A DNA stretch of 64,000 nt from Burkholderia cepacia (GTDB taxonomy: Bacteria > Pseudomonadota > Gammaproteobacteria > Burkholderiales > Burkholderiaceae), in NCBI RefSeq assembly GCF_029962485.1, contig NZ_CP073637.1:434001-498000 (forward strand), given 5' to 3'. The translations under genes were made by a program, and so were the position numbers. Within the stretch, counting starts at the first letter, position 1, and each line of letters begins with the position of its first letter. The notes under the pieces are model-generated. The model worked only from the letters and a program-made list of their open reading frames with translations, did not search any database and was not told the DNA's origin. Shown one piece after another: positions 16,807 through 25,565 of the stretch.

Positions 16807-19800
16807 TGCGCCCCCTGTGCATTCGTTGCGTTGGCGGCCGCCACGGCCGGCGCGGCCGCCGGCGTGCCCGTGCCGGCGGACTGGGTCGCGTTCTGCGCGG
16901 CGCCCGCGCTCGCGTCGGCGACCGACGACGGCAGTTGCAGGCCGCGCAGGCTCTGCTGCTGCGGCTGGTCGCTGCCGCCACCGCCGGACGGTTGCGACGT
17001 GCTGATGATGCGCATCGTCACCGACACGTTCACGCTGCCCTGCGCCCACGTCAGGTCGAAGGTGCCGTCCGGGCGGCGCTTGCGCTGCGCCGAGTTGATC
17101 AGCTTCTCGAGACCGTAGCGGCCCGGTTCGTTGACGAGCTGCACCGTGCGGCCGTCGAAGGTCGTCGCGGACAGTGTCGCGCCCGGCGAGCCCTGCGGGT
17201 TCGGCCACACGAAGTTGGTCCACTGCGGCGGCGTGTTGCGGTAGCGCAGTTGCTGGCCGTCGATCGCGATCGTGTATTCCGTCGTGCCCGTGCTCGGCTG
17301 CGGCAGGATCTGGAACACGGTCTGCGGCTCGGACGAGGCGGCCGCGCTGCCGGCGGCCCCGCCTGCGAGCGGTGCGACCCAGCGTGCGAAGCCGTTCGTG
17401 AAGTCCGGCGTGAGCCCGATGCCCATGTCGCCCCACGTGCGGGCGGCGAGCGTGTCGCCGCGGCGCACGGCGAGCGGCCCGAGCGTCGTGCCGACGAACT
17501 TCGCGATCGAGCCGTCCGGACCGAACACCTGGGCGATCTCGCCGGCGCCGGCTTCGACCTTCGCGCTGGCCGCGAACGGGTACTTCGTCGCGAGCGAGTT
17601 CTGGAACGGCTGGTAGACCTGCGCGTTCCACACCTTGTTGACTTCGGCGCTGGCCGGCTGGATCACGACGGCGAACGCCTGCATCAGCGGTCGCACGAGC
17701 AGCGGACGCAGCGACTTGCGTTGCGAATCGGTGAGGCCCGTCAGCATCTGCTCGTCGACGAGCTTCAGCGAATCGGCGAGCTCCGAACCGTTGCCGTCGA
17801 GCGTCTGCTGCATCAGCTGGCGCGCGCCCGGGCCCGGGTCGCCCTGGTTCTTGATCACGTTGAAGCGGGTACGGACCTTCGACAGCGAATCCATGTAGCC
17901 CTTGAGCATCGACGTGCCGTCATGCGTCGCGACGATCCGCGCGAGCCCGATGAACTCCTGGCCGATCGGACCCATCGGCACCTCGGCCGGGTTGCCGTTG
18001 ATGTCGATGTTGGCGGCTGCCACCTGGCCGGCCTGCGAGCGCGAGAACAGTTGCTTGAACCAGTTCACGACGCCCGTCTGCGCCTTCTTGATCGTCACGT
18101 TCGCGAGCGACGGGTTGTCCCACGACGTCTGGTCGTACGCGGTCTCGAGGATCTTGCGGATCGGCGAGTCCTGCGGGTCGCCGAGGCGGTTCATCCCGTC
18201 GACAGCCTGGCCGAAGCTGCTGAAACCCTGCACGGCGATGCCCTGCATGAACTTCTGCCAATGCTGCGCGTACTCGGTCTTGTACATGCCGACGAGCGTC
18301 TTCTGGATCTGCTCGGGGCTGCCCTCGAGCGTCAGGTCGTCCTGCGTCGACGTGTTCAGCACCCAGTCCTTCGCCTGCAGTTCCTTGGTCGCCGCGTCGC
18401 GGATCGCCGGCTGCACGTAGTCGAACCACGCTTCGCGCGTGAACGTGCCCGGAATCGCGTAGCTACCCGCCACGAGCGACTGGTTGCCGTCGCCGACAAT
18501 GCGCGCGATGGTCATCGGCGCGAAGCGGGTCGACGCGCGCGCCTTGATTTCCTCGTAGACGCGCTGGCGGGCCGGCATGCCGCGCACGACGCGGCGCAGG
18601 TTCTCGCGGGTCTGGTCGACGAGCGCGAGGTTCGCGTCGATCATCGGCCAGTCGTTGTCGTTCACGCGGGACAGGTAGAACGAGATCATGCGCTCGGCGC
18701 TCTTGATCATCTCGTCACGCGGCATGTTGCCGCGATTCGTCTCGAGCCAGCCGCGCCAGAAGCGGGCGAGCTGGTCGGTCAGGTGTGCCTGCTCGACGTG
18801 ACGCTTGTCGGACAGCATCAGGTACGTCTTCAGCGCGTTGTACGCGTCCTGCACGTTGGTCGGCGACGCGTCGCTGTAGAGGCCGCCCTGCGGTGCGGCC
18901 GGTTGTTGTGCCGTTGCGGCGGCCGGTGCGGTACCGGACGCGGCCAGTGCGGCGCCGGCCGTCGGCGCGGCGCCTGCCGCATTCGTCGAGACCGGAATCG
19001 CACCACCCTGCACGGCGCCCGATTCGGGCGGGCGCGTCATCGGCACGAGCTGTTCGGGGTGCGCGTTCACGTCCTTCATGAACGACGCGAGGTTCTGCGA
19101 CACGGGGGCCAGCAGGATCTGGCGCACGCCGTTGTAGTACTCGGTCAGCAGGTGCTGCTCGAGACGGTCGCCCTGGTACAGGCCGAGCGACACCGACAGC
19201 GGCTTGTCGCGGCGGAACTGCTCGAGCTGTTCGATCCGGTCTTCGAGGATGTCCATCGCCTGCAGGCGCGACTGCAGGTCGTTGCGGCCCTGCTGCAGGC
19301 GCGTGACGTTGTCGAGGTCGGCCTGCACGTTCGACACGAGCTGCTGGTTGCCGATCGTCGACCAGGTCCAGCCGCCGAGCGCGATCGCGAGCGCCGCGAC
19401 GAAACCGAAGAAGGTCGCATAGCGCAGCCGCGTCTTGGTCGGGCTCGCGAACTGGCGCACCGTCTGGCGGTCGGCGAAGATCACCTTCGAGAACAGGTCG
19501 CGCAGGAAGAAGCCGTTCTTCGAGAAGGCGCTGTGCGGTTTCGGCAGCGCGGTTCCGTCGAGGCCGAAGCGGTGCGCGATGCGCTGCGCGGCCGCGCTGT
19601 TGGTTTCGCCTTCCTGCAGCGCGCTGGTGAAGTAGAAGCCGCGGAAGATCGGCTTGTACTGGAACGGGTTGTTCTCGAACAACGTGGCGAGGAACGCGCG
19701 CAGCGACGGCTTGATCGTCGAGAATTCGAGCGGGAAGCTCAACTGGCCCGGCGACAGCTGGTTGCCGCGCGACAGCGACAGCTGTGCGACGCTGATTTCC

Positions 19801-20756
19801 TTCAGCCCTTCGTAGAGTTCCTCGAAGTGCGTGTCGAACTGCGCAACCACGTCGCGCTTGTCGTCGGGCTCGTAGGGCAGGGTGGCGCCCCACACGCGGT
19901 CGTACTCGTGCTTGTCGCTGCTGCTGAAGAATTCGGTGAAGCCGGTGATCAGGTCGGCCTTCGTGAACATCACGTAGACCGGCGCGAACACTTCCAGCTT
20001 TTCCGTCAGCTCCTGAACGCGCTGACGGAGGTTTTTCGCGAGGTTGATGGCGAATTCGGGACGGTTGCCGGTGAGTTCGGCGATGCTCGCGGTGACGATG
20101 ATGCCGTTGATCGGCGCCTTCGGACGATAACGCTTGAGCAGGCCGAGGAAGCCGAGCCACTCGCTGCGGTCTTCCTCGTGCACCGAATAGCGGCCGGCCG
20201 TGTCGAGCAGGATCCCTTCGGTCGTGAAGAACCAGTCGCAGTTACGCGTGCCGCCGATGCCGTGGATCACGGCGCTGTTCTTGTCCGCGAACGGGAACTG
20301 CAGGCCGGAGTTGAGCACGGCGCTGCTCTTGCCCGCAGCCGGGTTGCCGATCACGATGTACCACGGCAGTTCATACAGCGCGGAGCCGCCCGACACCTGG
20401 CCGATCTTCGACGTCTTGATCGTCTTCACCGCATCCGACAGGCGCGTGCGCAGCACGTCGAGGTCGGCGGTCTTCGAATCGGGGGCGAGCGCGGCGGCGG
20501 CGGGCGCGGCGATCTTGCCGGTTTCCGCCTGCTCCTCGAGCACCTGGCCGAGCTGCTGGTTCGCGCGCTTCACGCGCCAGCGGCGCCACAGCGCGACGAC
20601 GAGCCACAGCGCGAGGATCGCCGCGAACGCGATCGCCGCCCACAGGAGCGGCAGCTGCAGCATGTCGGCGACGATGAAGAGGATCGCCGCTAGCGCGACG
20701 ATCCCGACAATCGAGAGCGTACGCGGATGAGTCAGCACGTTGAGGATGCGTTGCAT
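16803..20756 (-). CDS. tssM: TssM (IcmF), T6SS inner-membrane complex protein
   Basis: This is a 1317-residue inner-membrane protein that spans the periplasm and, with TssL and TssJ, forms the T6SS membrane channel. Two hydrophobic segments are near the N-terminus (about 12-30 and 36-54). A cytoplasmic GTPase-like domain has Walker A GNPAAGKSS near residue 138, a third membrane segment lies at about 442-465, and a large periplasmic part follows, including an Ala/Pro-rich stretch around 595-640. The start at 20756 (MQRILNVLTHPRTLS) is preferred over an upstream ATG because the family N-terminus begins there. No good ribosome site is visible. The stop overlaps tagF by 4 nt. Confidence 0.94.
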   Translation of the reverse strand: MQRILNVLTHPRTLSIVGIVALAAILFIVADMLQLPLLWAAIAFAAILALWLVVALWRRWRVKRANQQLGQVLEEQAETGKIAAPAAAALAPDSKTADLDVLRTRLSDAVKTIKTSKIGQVSGGSALYELPWYIVIGNPAAGKSSAVLNSGLQFPFADKNSAVIHGIGGTRNCDWFFTTEGILLDTAGRYSVHEEDRSEWLGFLGLLKRYRPKAPINGIIVTASIAELTGNRPEFAINLAKNLRQRVQELTEKLEVFAPVYVMFTKADLITGFTEFFSSSDKHEYDRVWGATLPYEPDDKRDVVAQFDTHFEELYEGLKEISVAQLSLSRGNQLSPGQLSFPLEFSTIKPSLRAFLATLFENNPFQYKPIFRGFYFTSALQEGETNSAAAQRIAHRFGLDGTALPKPHSAFSKNGFFLRDLFSKVIFADRQTVRQFASPTKTRLRYATFFGFVAALAIALGGWTWSTIGNQQLVSNVQADLDNVTRLQQGRNDLQSRLQAMDILEDRIEQLEQFRRDKPLSVSLGLYQGDRLEQHLLTEYYNGVRQILLAPVSQNLASFMKDVNAHPEQLVPMTRPPESGAVQGGAIPVSTNAAGAAPTAGAALAASGTAPAAATAQQPAAPQGGLYSDASPTNVQDAYNALKTYLMLSDKRHVEQAHLTDQLARFWRGWLETNRGNMPRDEMIKSAERMISFYLSRVNDNDWPMIDANLALVDQTRENLRRVVRGMPARQRVYEEIKARASTRFAPMTIARIVGDGNQSLVAGSYAIPGTFTREAWFDYVQPAIRDAATKELQAKDWVLNTSTQDDLTLEGSPEQIQKTLVGMYKTEYAQHWQKFMQGIAVQGFSSFGQAVDGMNRLGDPQDSPIRKILETAYDQTSWDNPSLANVTIKKAQTGVVNWFKQLFSRSQAGQVAAANIDINGNPAEVPMGPIGQEFIGLARIVATHDGTSMLKGYMDSLSKVRTRFNVIKNQGDPGPGARQLMQQTLDGNGSELADSLKLVDEQMLTGLTDSQRKSLRPLLVRPLMQAFAVVIQPASAEVNKVWNAQVYQPFQNSLATKYPFAASAKVEAGAGEIAQVFGPDGSIAKFVGTTLGPLAVRRGDTLAARTWGDMGIGLTPDFTNGFARWVAPLAGGAAGSAAASSEPQTVFQILPQPSTGTTEYTIAIDGQQLRYRNTPPQWTNFVWPNPQGSPGATLSATTFDGRTVQLVNEPGRYGLEKLINSAQRKRRPDGTFDLTWAQGSVNVSVTMRIISTSQPSGGGGSDQPQQQSLRGLQLPSSVADASAGAAQNATQSAGTGTPAAAPAVAAANATNAQGAQ

Positions 20757-21057
20757 AGGACGTTCAGGTTCCGGTGCGATTCGGTGAGGCGACGCAGGCG
20801 CGCCGAGCGGCAAGGGTGGCGCCGCGATGTGTCGCCATGCTGTCAAACGGGATGAAGGGGGCTGGCATCAATGCGCCCGCGGCATCGGAGAAGGCGCGCG
20901 CATTAATGAAAGGACGCTGTGAGATTTAAAACGGAAGCGGCGGCCGGAAAAAATCGCGCACTGGAATGCCCGATTTTTTGCGTCGCCCATATCGTTTCCT
21001 GCCGGGATATTAAAAAGCCCCATGCCGCCCTCATTATTTCCTGTCCGGCAGCCCTGG
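20757..21057. other. Intergenic region upstream of tssM
   Basis: This 301-nt gap separates the M15 peptidase gene from tssM, both on the minus strand. It is visibly richer in A+T than its surroundings and contains an imperfect terminator-like repeat, AAAAAATCG at 20948-20956 and CGATTTTTT at 20971-20979 with a 14-nt loop. The tssM promoter would be expected here, but I cannot name -35 and -10 boxes with confidence. Confidence 0.4.
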
Positions 21058-21903
21058 CTAGCTGCCGCGTCCCAGTTTAAAACCGGGTTTATGGTATTCA
21101 ACGTGCCCGAGATCCATCATTTTCCATCGGCCGCCCCAGGTCAGGCCGACTTGTTCGGCGACCTGGCCGTACAACTGGTAGCCGCGCATCGCCCAGGGAT
21201 CTTTCTCGGAAATGACCAGCTTGCCGTCACGCAGGAATGCGTTGTCGGCCGCCAGCCCGAATTGGTGATAACTCTGGAAGGCTGCCGCGTTGGTCACGTT
21301 GCCGCCCATCGCCGCCAGCCGGTTCTGCCGTTCCGGGCTTCGGTACCCTTCCAGCAGCGCCATTTCATAACCGTGTTGTTCGTGCATGATCTTGTAGACC
21401 AGCAGCAAACGCGTACGGAAATCCGGATCCAGCAGGTTCCAGTCGCGGCTCGCATCCTTCAGCGCCGGGCGTATCTGCTCGACTTCCTTGGTGGCGAAGA
21501 CTTCCGGCGGCAGCGGCGGTGGCGGAACGAGCTGCTCGCCCTGCAGCAGCGCGGCGATTTTCTCGTCGGGCACGCGCGCCGTGTCGTCGTACTGGAACAA
21601 TTGCCGGCCGCGTAAAGCAATGGCGACCAATGGCGGCGTCGCAAGAATACCTGCCGATACCATAATCATCAAGCGCCGGCGAACCAGTAAATTTTGCACA
21701 TCGTTTAATGCGCCGCGCGTAACGCTTGCCGATTTAACAATCTGACTCCGCGTACGCGCGGCGCGATCGTTCGCACGGCGCGTAAGACGGCCGTGAAACT
21801 GGGCGACGGATTCGAAAACGGTCGCGCGGATACCCGGTAAAAGCAACAGTGCCGCAACCGCTACGGCAAGGGCGAAATAGGCGACGAGTGCGACGGCAAT
21901 CAA
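21058..21903 (-). CDS. Membrane-anchored M15 peptidase, T6SS-associated (TagX/VanY-like)
   Basis: This is a 281-residue protein with a TTG start at 21903 (GGGGAT lies about 5 nt upstream; no ATG precedes the first membrane segment). It has hydrophobic segments at about 1-25 and 78-97 and a periplasmic VanY/M15 domain (about 150-281). The zinc-site motif SYHQFGLAAD lies at about 210-219 and the catalytic/third-ligand motif GHVEYH at about 265-270. M15 enzymes cut peptidoglycan cross-bridge or stem peptides. T6SS-linked members such as Acinetobacter TagX open the wall for assembly of the machine. That function is inferred from family and location. Confidence 0.82.
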   Translation of the reverse strand: MIAVALVAYFALAVAVAALLLLPGIRATVFESVAQFHGRLTRRANDRAARTRSQIVKSASVTRGALNDVQNLLVRRRLMIMVSAGILATPPLVAIALRGRQLFQYDDTARVPDEKIAALLQGEQLVPPPPLPPEVFATKEVEQIRPALKDASRDWNLLDPDFRTRLLLVYKIMHEQHGYEMALLEGYRSPERQNRLAAMGGNVTNAAAFQSYHQFGLAADNAFLRDGKLVISEKDPWAMRGYQLYGQVAEQVGLTWGGRWKMMDLGHVEYHKPGFKLGRGS

Positions 21904-22024
21904 AGAAATCCCCGGAAATTGGAATTGATTGTGTTTTGCAATGCTTGCTCTTAGAATCAGGCTGCTTCGAGAGGCCGGGCTATATTATCGCGGTGAATTA
22001 AACCAGGATTCAATGAGACGCTGA

Positions 22025-22993
22025 ATGAGTGCGCCGGAAAATTCAAATTCGAAAACTCCGCCCAGCCTGCTGTCCGATACGAAACCGGCAGGCGAGGGAG
22101 GACCTCAGCAGTCGCGCATTCTCGCGAATCTGGAAGGCCGTGTCACGCCGCCCGCCGAACCGCCGCGCCGTTCGCTGAAGGCGCCGATCGCCGCCGTCGT
22201 CGCACTGGTGGTCGCTGTCGGCGGCTGGGGCGCATGGCGCATGCAGCAGCATTCGGGCGAACAGGTCGCCGCCGTGACGGCCGCCGAGCCCGCGGCAGCC
22301 GCGCCGGCCAAGGCCGCACCGGCCAGCAACGCCGCCGTGCAGGTCGCGCAGAATGGCGCATCCGCCGCGTCCGCCGTCCAGCCGGCCACGATCGTCAACG
22401 ACGATTCGGCTTCCCAGACCGTTGCATCCGCATCGGCCGCGTCCGCCGCGGACGGCAGCCGCCTGTCGCGTGCGCTGGCCAATGGCGCCGACGACGCATC
22501 GGGCGCAGCCACGGCCGGTGCAGCCGCAGCCGCCACGGCCGCCGCTGTCGCGACGACCAGGACCGCGAAGGCCGACACCACGAAGAGCACGAAGGTCGCG
22601 GCCCATGGCAAGGCCGACACGAAGGCCGATGCAAAGGCCGAGGCCCGCAAGCATCGCAAGGAACAAGAGGCGGAGCTCGCGCAGGCCAAGAAGCGCCGCG
22701 ATGCGACGTCGACCCGTACCGCGAAGGCGGCCGGGAAGGACGATCCGGATGCCGACCTGCTCGCGGCGCTCGTTGCGCGCACGAAGCCGGCCGACAAGAA
22801 ACTCGCCGCGCAGAAGGGGCAGGTCGTGCCGACCAAGACGGCAGCGACGACCGGCTCGCTCGGGTCGCGCGTGAAGGAGTGTTCGGAGCGCGGTTTCTTC
22901 GAAGATCAGCTGTGCCGCTGGCGCGTGTGTGACGGCCACTGGGGCAAGGACCCCGCGTGCCCGAGCGCCGCACAGTCGGAGACGCGGCAGTAA
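22025..22993 (+). CDS. Ala-rich single-pass membrane protein with Cys-rich C-terminus, unknown function
   Basis: I do not recognise a named family for this 322-residue protein. It has a cytoplasmic N-terminus of about 50 residues, one membrane segment (about 53-71, APIAAVVALVVAVGGWGAW) and a long Ala-rich periplasmic region. Next comes a Lys/Ala/Glu helical stretch with short repeats of KAD/KAE type (about 185-240), reminiscent of the TolA stalk. It ends in a compact terminal segment with four cysteines and several aromatics (positions 22876-22974). It is divergent from the T6SS peptidase gene with 121 nt between them, so it may be an accessory T6SS envelope protein. A terminator follows at 23024. 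Confidence 0.6.
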   Translation: MSAPENSNSKTPPSLLSDTKPAGEGGPQQSRILANLEGRVTPPAEPPRRSLKAPIAAVVALVVAVGGWGAWRMQQHSGEQVAAVTAAEPAAAAPAKAAPASNAAVQVAQNGASAASAVQPATIVNDDSASQTVASASAASAADGSRLSRALANGADDASGAATAGAAAAATAAAVATTRTAKADTTKSTKVAAHGKADTKADAKAEARKHRKEQEAELAQAKKRRDATSTRTAKAAGKDDPDADLLAALVARTKPADKKLAAQKGQVVPTKTAATTGSLGSRVKECSERGFFEDQLCRWRVCDGHWGKDPACPSAAQSETRQ

Positions 22994-23023
22994 CGCGTCT
23001 TGCGCTTGCCGCCATGCATGGTC

Positions 23024-23054
23024 CGCGCCGCCCGTTGGGCGGCGCGTTGCTTTT
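23024..23054 (+). terminator. Intrinsic terminator after the Ala-rich membrane protein gene
   Basis: A perfect 10-bp inverted repeat (arms 23024-23033 and 23037-23046) has a 3-nt loop and is followed by TTGCTTTT. It lies 30 nt after the stop of the plus-strand gene. Confidence 0.72.
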
Positions 23055-23199
23055 GGGGCCACGAAGCTGCCGGTATGATGCGGCCTGATGCTGTCACGAG
23101 AGCGTCACGCCCGTCGGGCATACGTCTCCTTTCTTTTCCCGGCGCGGGCCCGCGACCCGCGATGTGCGGCGCGTCGCGCGCCGCACGACCTTCGACACG

Positions 23200-24228
23200 A
23201 TGGACCTGATCGTACAGACTTACGGCGCCGATACGTCCGGCATGGTGTGCGGCTTCCGCTTCGTCCCGGGCGGCTCCGGCGCGACGCTCGATGCCGACGC
23301 GGCCGCCGCGTGGCTGCGCACGTGCCGCGCGCACGGTGCGGGCGCGTCGGGCGATTTCGTCTGGCTGCACTTCAATCTCGCGCATGGCGCGAGCGAGCGC
23401 TGGATGCGCACGCATCTCGGGCTGCCCGACAGTTTCTTCGAATTTCTCCACGAAGGGTCGCGTTCGACCCGCATCGAGCAGGAAGACGGCGCGCTGCGCG
23501 CGATCGTCAACGACGTGATGTTCAACCTCGAACTGACGCCGTCGGAGATTGCGACGCTGTTCGTCCACGTCGAGCAGCGCATCATGGTGACCGCGCGGCT
23601 CAAGCCGCTGCGCTCGGTCGACACGCTGCGCGCATGCGTGCGCGACGGCGAGCAGTTCAGGTCGCCCGCGGAACTGCTCGTGCACCTGCTGCGCGACCAG
23701 GCCGACCTGCTGATCCAGATCATGCGGCGCACGAGCGTCGACGTCGACCGCATCGAGGATCGCTTCCTGTCGCAGCGGCTCACGTCGAGCCGCATCGAGC
23801 TCGGTGCGATGCGCCGCACGCTGACGCGCCTGCAGCGCATGCTCGCGCCCGAACCCGGGTCGATCTTCCGGCTGCTCGCGAAGCCGCCCGCGTGGTTGCA
23901 TCTGGAAGACGTGCAGGAGCTGCGCGAGTCGACCGAAGAGTTTTCGCTGGTGCTTGCCGATCTGGCGGGGCTCAACGAGCGGATCAAGCTGTTGCAGGAA
24001 GAGATCGGCTCGCGTCTGGACGAGCAAAACAACCGGACGCTGTTCACGCTGACGCTCGTGACCGTGATCGCCTTGCCGATCAACATCGTCGCCGGCTTCT
24101 TCGGGATGAACGTCGGCGGCGTGCCGTTCTCGGAAAACAAGCACGGCTTCTGGCTGATGGTGCTGCTGGTCGCGGGCTTCACCGGGCTCGCCGCATGGTG
24201 GGCGTTCCGGCGTCGCGGCGACCGCTAG
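23200..24228 (+). CDS. zntB: ZntB/CorA-family divalent metal transporter
   Basis: This 342-residue inner-membrane transporter belongs to the CorA superfamily, ZntB branch. A long cytoplasmic helical domain (1-280) is followed by two C-terminal membrane segments (about 285-305 and 318-337). The signature GMN in FFGMNVGG closes the first of these. ZntB is a proton-driven zinc transporter; the substrate here is by family. The start is set at the ATG at 23200 (MDLIVQTYGADTSG), the usual beginning. No clear ribosome site precedes it. A TATGAT box at 23074-23079 may be the -10 element. Confidence 0.85.
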   Translation: MDLIVQTYGADTSGMVCGFRFVPGGSGATLDADAAAAWLRTCRAHGAGASGDFVWLHFNLAHGASERWMRTHLGLPDSFFEFLHEGSRSTRIEQEDGALRAIVNDVMFNLELTPSEIATLFVHVEQRIMVTARLKPLRSVDTLRACVRDGEQFRSPAELLVHLLRDQADLLIQIMRRTSVDVDRIEDRFLSQRLTSSRIELGAMRRTLTRLQRMLAPEPGSIFRLLAKPPAWLHLEDVQELRESTEEFSLVLADLAGLNERIKLLQEEIGSRLDEQNNRTLFTLTLVTVIALPINIVAGFFGMNVGGVPFSENKHGFWLMVLLVAGFTGLAAWWAFRRRGDR

Positions 24229-24249
24229 CGCGGCAGCCGCATCGGCACG

Positions 24250-24402
24250 TCAACGCAGCAGCGCGATCGCGCGCTCGCCGATCACCATCCCGAGCAGGCC
24301 GACGAGCGCGACCAGCGGCGGGGCTGGCGAGCGCACGTTCAGCAGCGCGTACAGCACGCCGACGCCGAGGCCCGCCGCGAGCGAGGTCACGTAATCCGTC
24401 AT
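24250..24402 (-). CDS. XapX domain small membrane protein
   Basis: This is a 50-residue protein (MTDYVTSLAAGLGVGVLYALL at the start, ending GERAIALLR). It matches the XapX family: two short hydrophobic stretches joined by a conserved NVRSPAPP turn, which is the family signature. Its function is unknown. A strong ribosome site, GGGAGG, lies 7 nt before the ATG, which supports it as a real gene despite its size. It lies 24 nt downstream of the quinone oxidoreductase gene on the same strand and is probably co-transcribed with it. Confidence 0.8.
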   Translation of the reverse strand: MTDYVTSLAAGLGVGVLYALLNVRSPAPPLVALVGLLGMVIGERAIALLR

Positions 24403-24426
24403 GGCAGCCTCCCGTATGGTCCGGCG

Positions 24427-25404
24427 TCAGGGCTTGAGGATCACGCGCTCGCGCGCACCGGCCAGCACCGCGCGGTATGCGTCGTGCGCGCGGTCGAGCG
24501 GGTACACGTAGTCGTCGCCGATCGGGAACGGTCGCAGCGTGCCGTTGCCGAAACCGGACGCGAGCGTGTCGAGGATCTGCGCGACCGCGGCACCGCCGAG
24601 CTGCAGCGAATCGACCCCCACGAACGTATGCTGGCCGCGATAGAACGCGAAGATGTCGAACGGCACGCTGCGGTCGATCGTCGAGATGAAGATCTGCCGT
24701 GCACCGATCGCCATCGACGCGTTCGCGGCTTCGAAATACGGGCTGCCGACCGTGTTGTAGACGATGTCCGCGCCGTGGCCGCCGGTCGCCGCGCGCACCG
24801 CATCGGCCACCGGTTCTTTCGACGCGTCGATCATGTGCACGTCGCCCGATGCGTGGCCGCGATAGCCGCCTGGGCTGCGCTCGACGCCGATCACGGTCGC
24901 GCCATGTGCGGTCGCGAGCTGGATCGCGGCCTGGCCGACCTTGCCGTTCGCACCGAACACGAGCACGACGTCGCCGGCCGCCGGCATGCCGGCCCGGCGC
25001 AAGCCTTCGTACGCGGTGACGAACGGCACGCCGACGCCGGCTGCTTCGTCGAGCGTCAGCACGGCCGGCTTGCGGCGCACCTGCGCCGCATCAAGCACGA
25101 GCCATTCCGCGTGCGAGCCGTTGCGTCCGACGCCGAGATCGCCGCCCGAGCCCCACACCGGCGCGCCGATCCAGCCGTCCGGGCCGCTGCGCACGATGCC
25201 GGCCCAGTCGCGCCCGGGCGTGCGCGGCCACACCGCGTGCGGCATGCGGCCGAGCGCGGCCTTCACGTCGCTCGGGTTCACGCCGGCCGCGCGCACCTCG
25301 ATCAGCATCTGGCCGTCGGCCGGGACGGGTGTGTCGAGTTCCCGGACGCGCGCGTCGAGCGACTCGATGTCGGCGGCGGGGGCGTCGAAGCGGATGCTGC
25401 GCAT
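24427..25404 (-). CDS. NADPH:quinone oxidoreductase, MDR (zinc-type dehydrogenase) family
   Basis: This 325-residue cytoplasmic enzyme of the medium-chain dehydrogenase/reductase superfamily looks like a quinone reductase. The GroES-like N-terminal fold carries VRAAGVNPSDVKAALG (about 38-53), and the Rossmann half carries VFGANGKVGQAAIQLA (about 148-163) for NADPH. The Cys/His set of zinc-dependent alcohol dehydrogenases is absent, as expected for the quinone oxidoreductase branch. It is divergent from the LysR gene (161 nt apart), which probably controls it. The substrate is unknown. Confidence 0.83.
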   Translation of the reverse strand: MRSIRFDAPAADIESLDARVRELDTPVPADGQMLIEVRAAGVNPSDVKAALGRMPHAVWPRTPGRDWAGIVRSGPDGWIGAPVWGSGGDLGVGRNGSHAEWLVLDAAQVRRKPAVLTLDEAAGVGVPFVTAYEGLRRAGMPAAGDVVLVFGANGKVGQAAIQLATAHGATVIGVERSPGGYRGHASGDVHMIDASKEPVADAVRAATGGHGADIVYNTVGSPYFEAANASMAIGARQIFISTIDRSVPFDIFAFYRGQHTFVGVDSLQLGGAAVAQILDTLASGFGNGTLRPFPIGDDYVYPLDRAHDAYRAVLAGARERVILKP

Positions 25405-25565
25405 GATGATCTCCGTGACGGATGGCTGCCGTGCGACCCGGCGGGCCGGCGCGTGCAGCGGATGAAAAGGATGAGTGCAGTCTAGTCGGCCCGATTTGAC
25501 GCGGAAACAGGCAAAAGCGGATGATTGCTTTGCGATAAACGCATAGCCAAATCCGAAGGCCCCGC
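25405..25565. promoter_or_regulatory. Divergent control region, quinone oxidoreductase / LysR regulator
   Basis: This 161-nt region separates two divergent genes, the classic arrangement for a LysR regulator and its target. A partly dyadic stretch around 25527-25545 (TTGCTTTGCGATAA) has the T-N11-A layout of LysR sites. I cannot identify promoter boxes with certainty. Confidence 0.35.

Noticed and set aside
16806..20693. 1295-codon open frame on the plus strand opposite tssM
   Set aside because: Composition is dominated by Arg, Ala and Val with no recognisable motif, while the opposite strand encodes a clear TssM.
22560..22700. Short tandem repeats (AAGGCCGA-like) as a CRISPR or satellite repeat
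   Set aside because: They are coding repeats of Lys-Ala-Asp/Glu in a helical stalk with irregular spacing and no spacers.
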